From positions 124,001 to 188,000 of the forward strand of contig NZ_JAPIVT010000006.1 in assembly GCF_026239735.1 (NCBI RefSeq): a DNA stretch of 64,000 bases, given 5' to 3'. Positions 60,732-64,000 of the stretch are shown here, in pieces; position 1 is the stretch's first letter, and each line of letters starts with the position of its first letter. Under the pieces are notes generated by a model. The model was given only the letters and a program-made list of their open reading frames with translations. It did not search any database and was not told the origin of the DNA. The position numbers were made by a program, and so were the translations under genes. The DNA is from Pedobacter sp. MC2016-05. Its GTDB lineage: Bacteria; Bacteroidota; Bacteroidia; Sphingobacteriales; Sphingobacteriaceae.

Positions 60732-61127
60732 ATGAAAATTAAGAAATATGTGGCTTTTTTAAGCTGCCCGGCCATAGCTATGCTTTCATTTCAGGGTAAA
60801 GCTCAAACCAAATTAGCACTATTTGATGGGATAATCGTAGCCGGATATGTAGATAAAAGCGCTTATATCAATTGCGTGGGGCCGAATATTAAATTTGTTA
60901 AGAAACCCTATTCCATAGCAGCAGGATTGCTGCCGAGTTTAAGAATCAAAGAAGATAAAGTAAATCCGGGAGCACCAAAAAATAGTTTGCTTACTCCCAA
61001 TCTGGGCTTCGGCCTAACCGCAGTTTTTCATCATCTGGCCATTCAGGTGCCCTTATATTATAATGCAAAAACGGCTGTAAAAGATGGCGAATGGAATGTT
61101 GGTGCCGGAATCGGCTATAAATTTTAA
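60732..61127 (+). CDS. Exported protein of unknown function in the nitrate operon
   Basis: This 131-residue protein has a signal peptide (MKIKKYVAFLSCPAIAMLSFQGKAQ). Beta-strand-like segments follow (LALFDGIIVAGYVDKSAYIN, GFGLTAVFHHLAIQVPLYYN), and the last residues GIGYKF have the aromatic ending of outer-membrane barrels. Length suggests a small barrel or a barrel half. It sits between nirD and narK with 52 and 26 bases on either side, so it belongs to the nitrate operon. An outer-membrane passage for nitrate is conceivable but is inference. Confidence 0.8.
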   Translation: MKIKKYVAFLSCPAIAMLSFQGKAQTKLALFDGIIVAGYVDKSAYINCVGPNIKFVKKPYSIAAGLLPSLRIKEDKVNPGAPKNSLLTPNLGFGLTAVFHHLAIQVPLYYNAKTAVKDGEWNVGAGIGYKF

Positions 61128-61153
61128 TAAGAACGAATTAAATCTAGACCCTT

Positions 61154-62521
61154 ATGACAGCTCAAACTATAAATAAACCCCTAGAGAAACTTAATATCTT
61201 TTCGTTGAAAGGAGTACAGATGAAAACCTTTCATATTACCTGGCTCACCTTCTTCTTTTGCTTTTTTGCATGGTTCGGGATGGCACCATTAATGAAAATA
61301 GCAAGAGAACAACTACACCTCACCAAAGATGAGGTTGGCAACATTCAAATTGCATCCGTATCTGCAACCATTGTCGCCCGTTTATTAATTGGCAGGTTAA
61401 TCGATAAATTTGGACCGAAAATTATATACACGTGGCTCTTAGTGCTTTGTGCCATTCCGGTCCTCTTAATCGGCACTAGCCAATCTTACACTTCTTTCTT
61501 GCTTTTCCGGTTAGCCATTGGCGTTATAGGCGCATCATTCGTCATTACCCAATTCCATACCTCTATCATGTTTGCGCCAAACGTTAAAGGGACAGCAAAC
61601 GCTACTGCAGGAGGTTTTGGTAATGCTGGTGGTGGAGCTGCTAACGTATTTATGCCATTACTTGCATCAGCCTTAACTGCTTTAGGTTTTTGTAGCTCAG
61701 CAGATAGTTGGCGTTATGCCATGATTTTCCCTGGGATAATGCTATTAGTATGCGCATTTTTATATCATCGATATACACAGGATAGTCCACAGGGGGATTA
61801 TAAAAATCTTAAAGACGAAATCATAAAAACCAGTAAAAACACATTTTTAATCGCTGCAAAAGATTACCGCACCTGGATTTTAACCATTGCTTACGCCGCC
61901 TGTTTTGGTGTGGAAATAACGGTTGATAATTTTGCGCCAATCTTTTTTACTGATTCTTTCGGAGCCACCATTGCCATTGCCGGTTTAGTAGCAGGAATTT
62001 TTGGATGGATTAACATTTTTGCCAGACCATTAGGTGGCATTTTCGCTGATAAAATTGGTAAAATATGGGGTTTTGACGGGAAAACACTTCTGTTATCGGT
62101 GCTTTTACTTATTGAAGGAATCGGTTTAATCTGGTTTGCTAAATCTGGCGACATCGGAATGGCTATCATTATGATGTTTGTTTTCGGTTTGAGCTTGAAA
62201 ATGGCCAATGGCGCCACCTACAGCTTGGTTCCCTTCATCAATCCAGTGGCAGTTGGCAGTGTTGCTGGCATTGTTGGTGCCGGCGGAAACATTGGCGCCA
62301 TGCTGATCGCTTTCCTGTTTAAATCGGAAGCCAGCCACTTAACCAAAAATGTTATCGAAAACGGGCAAACCATTCAAAAAGATTTAATCGATTATACTTC
62401 AGCATTTACGCTTCTTGGCTATATCATTCTCGTAATTGGTATCGCTGTGTTCATTTTCCGAACAGTGATGGCAAAAAAGAAATCTACAGTAGAAACCATG
62501 ATACTCGCTGCAGGAAATTAA
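61154..62521 (+). CDS. narK: Nitrate/nitrite transporter of the NNP family
   Basis: This 455-residue inner-membrane transporter imports nitrate. It has 12 predicted spans and the nitrate signature AGGFGNAGGG (152-161), with a second related motif VAGIVGAGGNIGAML in the other half. RLLIGRLIDKFGPK is the MFS motif A. It lies in a nirBD-narK-nasA operon, which supports uptake of nitrate for assimilation. The gene symbol follows common use; nasA/nrtP-type names are also used. Confidence 0.93.
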   Translation: MTAQTINKPLEKLNIFSLKGVQMKTFHITWLTFFFCFFAWFGMAPLMKIAREQLHLTKDEVGNIQIASVSATIVARLLIGRLIDKFGPKIIYTWLLVLCAIPVLLIGTSQSYTSFLLFRLAIGVIGASFVITQFHTSIMFAPNVKGTANATAGGFGNAGGGAANVFMPLLASALTALGFCSSADSWRYAMIFPGIMLLVCAFLYHRYTQDSPQGDYKNLKDEIIKTSKNTFLIAAKDYRTWILTIAYAACFGVEITVDNFAPIFFTDSFGATIAIAGLVAGIFGWINIFARPLGGIFADKIGKIWGFDGKTLLLSVLLLIEGIGLIWFAKSGDIGMAIIMMFVFGLSLKMANGATYSLVPFINPVAVGSVAGIVGAGGNIGAMLIAFLFKSEASHLTKNVIENGQTIQKDLIDYTSAFTLLGYIILVIGIAVFIFRTVMAKKKSTVETMILAAGN

Positions 62522-62551
62522 ATTTATAATCCATTATTTGAGGCTTAGCAA

Positions 62552-64000
62552 TTGAAAGAGAAATCGAACATTCCGGATAACAACACCACTACCTGCTGCT
62601 ATTGCGGGGTTGGCTGCGGTATTGTGCTTGGCAAGGATAACCAACAACGGATTACAGTTGAGGGAGATAAAGATCATCCGGTAAATAAAGGAATGTTATG
62701 TAGCAAAGGGATGAATTTGCATTACACTGCGAATGATAAGAGCGATAGATTGCTTTATCCCGCTATGCGATACCATAAAAGTATGCCCTTACAACGCGTA
62801 AGCTGGGATACTGCTTTGGAGCGGACAGCGATGGTTTTTAAGGCGTTAATTGCTAAACATGGGCCTGATAGTGTTGCGTTTTATGCCAGCGGCCAATGTT
62901 TAACGGAAGAATATTATGTTGTTAATAAATTAATTAAAGGTTTTATCGGCAGTAATAACATCGATACCAATAGCCGTTTATGTATGAGCAGTGCAGTTGT
63001 GGGTTACAAGATGAGTTTGGGCGAAGATACCGTACCCATTAGTTATGATGATATTGAAATTGCCGATTGTATTTTCGTGGCTGGTGCAAACCCTGCCTGG
63101 TGCCATCCTATTTTATGGCGCCGGGTAGAGGCCGCAAAAGAAAAAAATCCAAACCTGAAAATTATCGTGAGTGACCCCAGGAAAACGCAAACCTGTGCGC
63201 TTGCCGATGTTCATTTACAGGTAAATCCAGGTACGGATATTACCTTGCATCACGCCTTGGGGAGATGTTTAATAGAAAACGGAAAAATAGATCAAGAATT
63301 TATCTCTTCACATACCAATGGATTTGAAGCCTATCGAACCACTGTCTTCGAGACTTCCCTGGCACAGGCGGCATTAATTTGTGGACTTGAAGAAAGCGAT
63401 ATTCGTTTGGCAGCCTCCTACATCGGCAATGCGAAAGGTTTTATTGCCATGTGGACCATGGGCCTTAACCAAAGTGTGGTGGGTACAAACAAAAACTTAT
63501 CGCTCATTAATCTCAACCTGATTACCGGCCACATCGGTAAACCTGGAAGTGGTCCTTTTTCCCTAACCGGGCAACCCAATGCCATGGGCGGTAGAGAAGT
63601 TGGCGGCTTGAGTAACCTTTTGCCTGCTCATCGAAATCTGGCTAATAAAAACCATCGCAATGAAGTAGAAAAATTCTGGCAAATCCCTTTAGGAAGTATC
63701 CAGGCAAAACCTGGGTTAACTGCAACAGAAATGTTTGATGAACTGAATACCGGAAAGCTGAAAGCAATATGGATTTTGTGCACGAACCCATTAATTAGCC
63801 TTCCAGATGTACGTAAAGCGGAAGAAGGACTTAAAAGAGCGAAATTCGTAGTCGTACAAGACATCAGCAACAAAATAGAAACCTTGGAATATGCAGATGT
63901 AGTTTTGCCCGCCGCAGCATGGGCCGAAAAAGAAGGCACAATGACCAATGCTGGTCGATACATCTCTCACTTGAGCAAAGTTTTAGAAGCTCCTGGTGAA
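62552..64000 (+). CDS. nasA: Assimilatory nitrate reductase catalytic subunit (3' part outside window)
   Basis: This molybdopterin enzyme reduces nitrate to nitrite and runs off the right edge after 483 codons. The N-terminal [4Fe-4S] motif CCYCGVGC (Cys15, Cys18 and Cys22 are likely ligands) and GMLCSKG are followed by SNNIDTNSRLCMSSAVVGYK, the MPT-binding stretch FVAGANPAWCHPILWRR and the GQPNAMGGREVGGLSNLLP motif of the nitrate reductase branch. No ATG is possible: the frame has a TAG at 62546-62548, only one codon before TTG 62552, so TTG must be the start or a much later codon. That makes TTG the best choice. Confidence 0.92.
   Translation, partial: MKEKSNIPDNNTTTCCYCGVGCGIVLGKDNQQRITVEGDKDHPVNKGMLCSKGMNLHYTANDKSDRLLYPAMRYHKSMPLQRVSWDTALERTAMVFKALIAKHGPDSVAFYASGQCLTEEYYVVNKLIKGFIGSNNIDTNSRLCMSSAVVGYKMSLGEDTVPISYDDIEIADCIFVAGANPAWCHPILWRRVEAAKEKNPNLKIIVSDPRKTQTCALADVHLQVNPGTDITLHHALGRCLIENGKIDQEFISSHTNGFEAYRTTVFETSLAQAALICGLEESDIRLAASYIGNAKGFIAMWTMGLNQSVVGTNKNLSLINLNLITGHIGKPGSGPFSLTGQPNAMGGREVGGLSNLLPAHRNLANKNHRNEVEKFWQIPLGSIQAKPGLTATEMFDELNTGKLKAIWILCTNPLISLPDVRKAEEGLKRAKFVVVQDISNKIETLEYADVVLPAAAWAEKEGTMTNAGRYISHLSKVLEAPGE

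Noticed and set aside
1..64000. Mobile elements, prophage, CRISPR, tRNA or rRNA genes
   Set aside because: No transposase, integrase, phage protein, regularly spaced repeat array or tRNA/rRNA-like sequence was recognised by reading; a dedicated tRNA scan was not possible.

Overview
The window looks like a chromosomal segment of a Bacteroidota bacterium of the Sphingobacteriaceae type, most likely Pedobacter or a close relative. The evidence is the AT-rich sequence, a SusC/SusD pair beside a propeller-type sensor, a type IX secretion sorting domain, the Bacteroidota-typical small protein after rpmB-rpmG, and promoter-like TTG/TAnnTTTG motifs. No rRNA, tRNA, CRISPR array, insertion sequence or prophage was seen. 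The genus is inferred from protein style, not from a marker gene.

1-9.7 kb: a truncated propeller sensor, a CsbD-like stress protein, an outer-membrane SusC/SusD uptake pair without adjacent enzymes, convergent acetyl-CoA synthetase and an exported protein of unknown function. 9.7-18.3 kb: the rpmB-rpmG-DUF4295-ftsY-rimO block, gpsA, a TolC/HlyD pair without an inner-membrane pump, and a polysaccharide deacetylase that carries an in-frame repeat insertion. 18.7-24 kb: two adjacent aconitases of different classes (AcnB type, then mitochondrial type). 24-39 kb: housekeeping and envelope genes: DUF2007 protein, GH1 beta-glucosidase, a PKD/T9SS surface protein, a membrane-embedded MutS-like ATPase, rlmH, DUF5606 protein, cyclophilin, beta-barrel proteins, and an overlapping lpxK-punA-porin operon.

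39-45.7 kb holds the most distinctive module. Seven tightly overlapping genes encode a FAD oxidoreductase, a methyltransferase, a type III polyketide synthase, a hotdog dehydratase, a ketosynthase, an acyl carrier protein and a phosphopantetheinyl transferase. A membrane di-iron hydroxylase lies just upstream. This is a self-contained pathway that probably builds a long acyl starter and turns it into a methylated, oxidised phenolic lipid or quinone. A palindrome lies over the candidate promoter.

45.8-56.7 kb: pruA, a long repeat-rich gap, a small hydrophilic protein, a SulP transporter/carbonic anhydrase pair, an acyl-CoA carboxylase carboxyltransferase subunit, an MFS transporter, a GNAT acetyltransferase and an M42 aminopeptidase. 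56.7-64 kb is an assimilatory nitrate cluster: cobA (for siroheme) diverges from nirB-nirD-(unknown exported protein)-narK-nasA. The nasA gene runs off the window and probably starts at TTG.

A recurring theme is a set of intergenic elements whose two arms are built from short, imperfectly reiterated words in opposite orientation. At least nine are visible, two share an exact 11-mer, another type occurs as exact 23-bp copies, and one similar element is read as protein inside the polysaccharide deacetylase.
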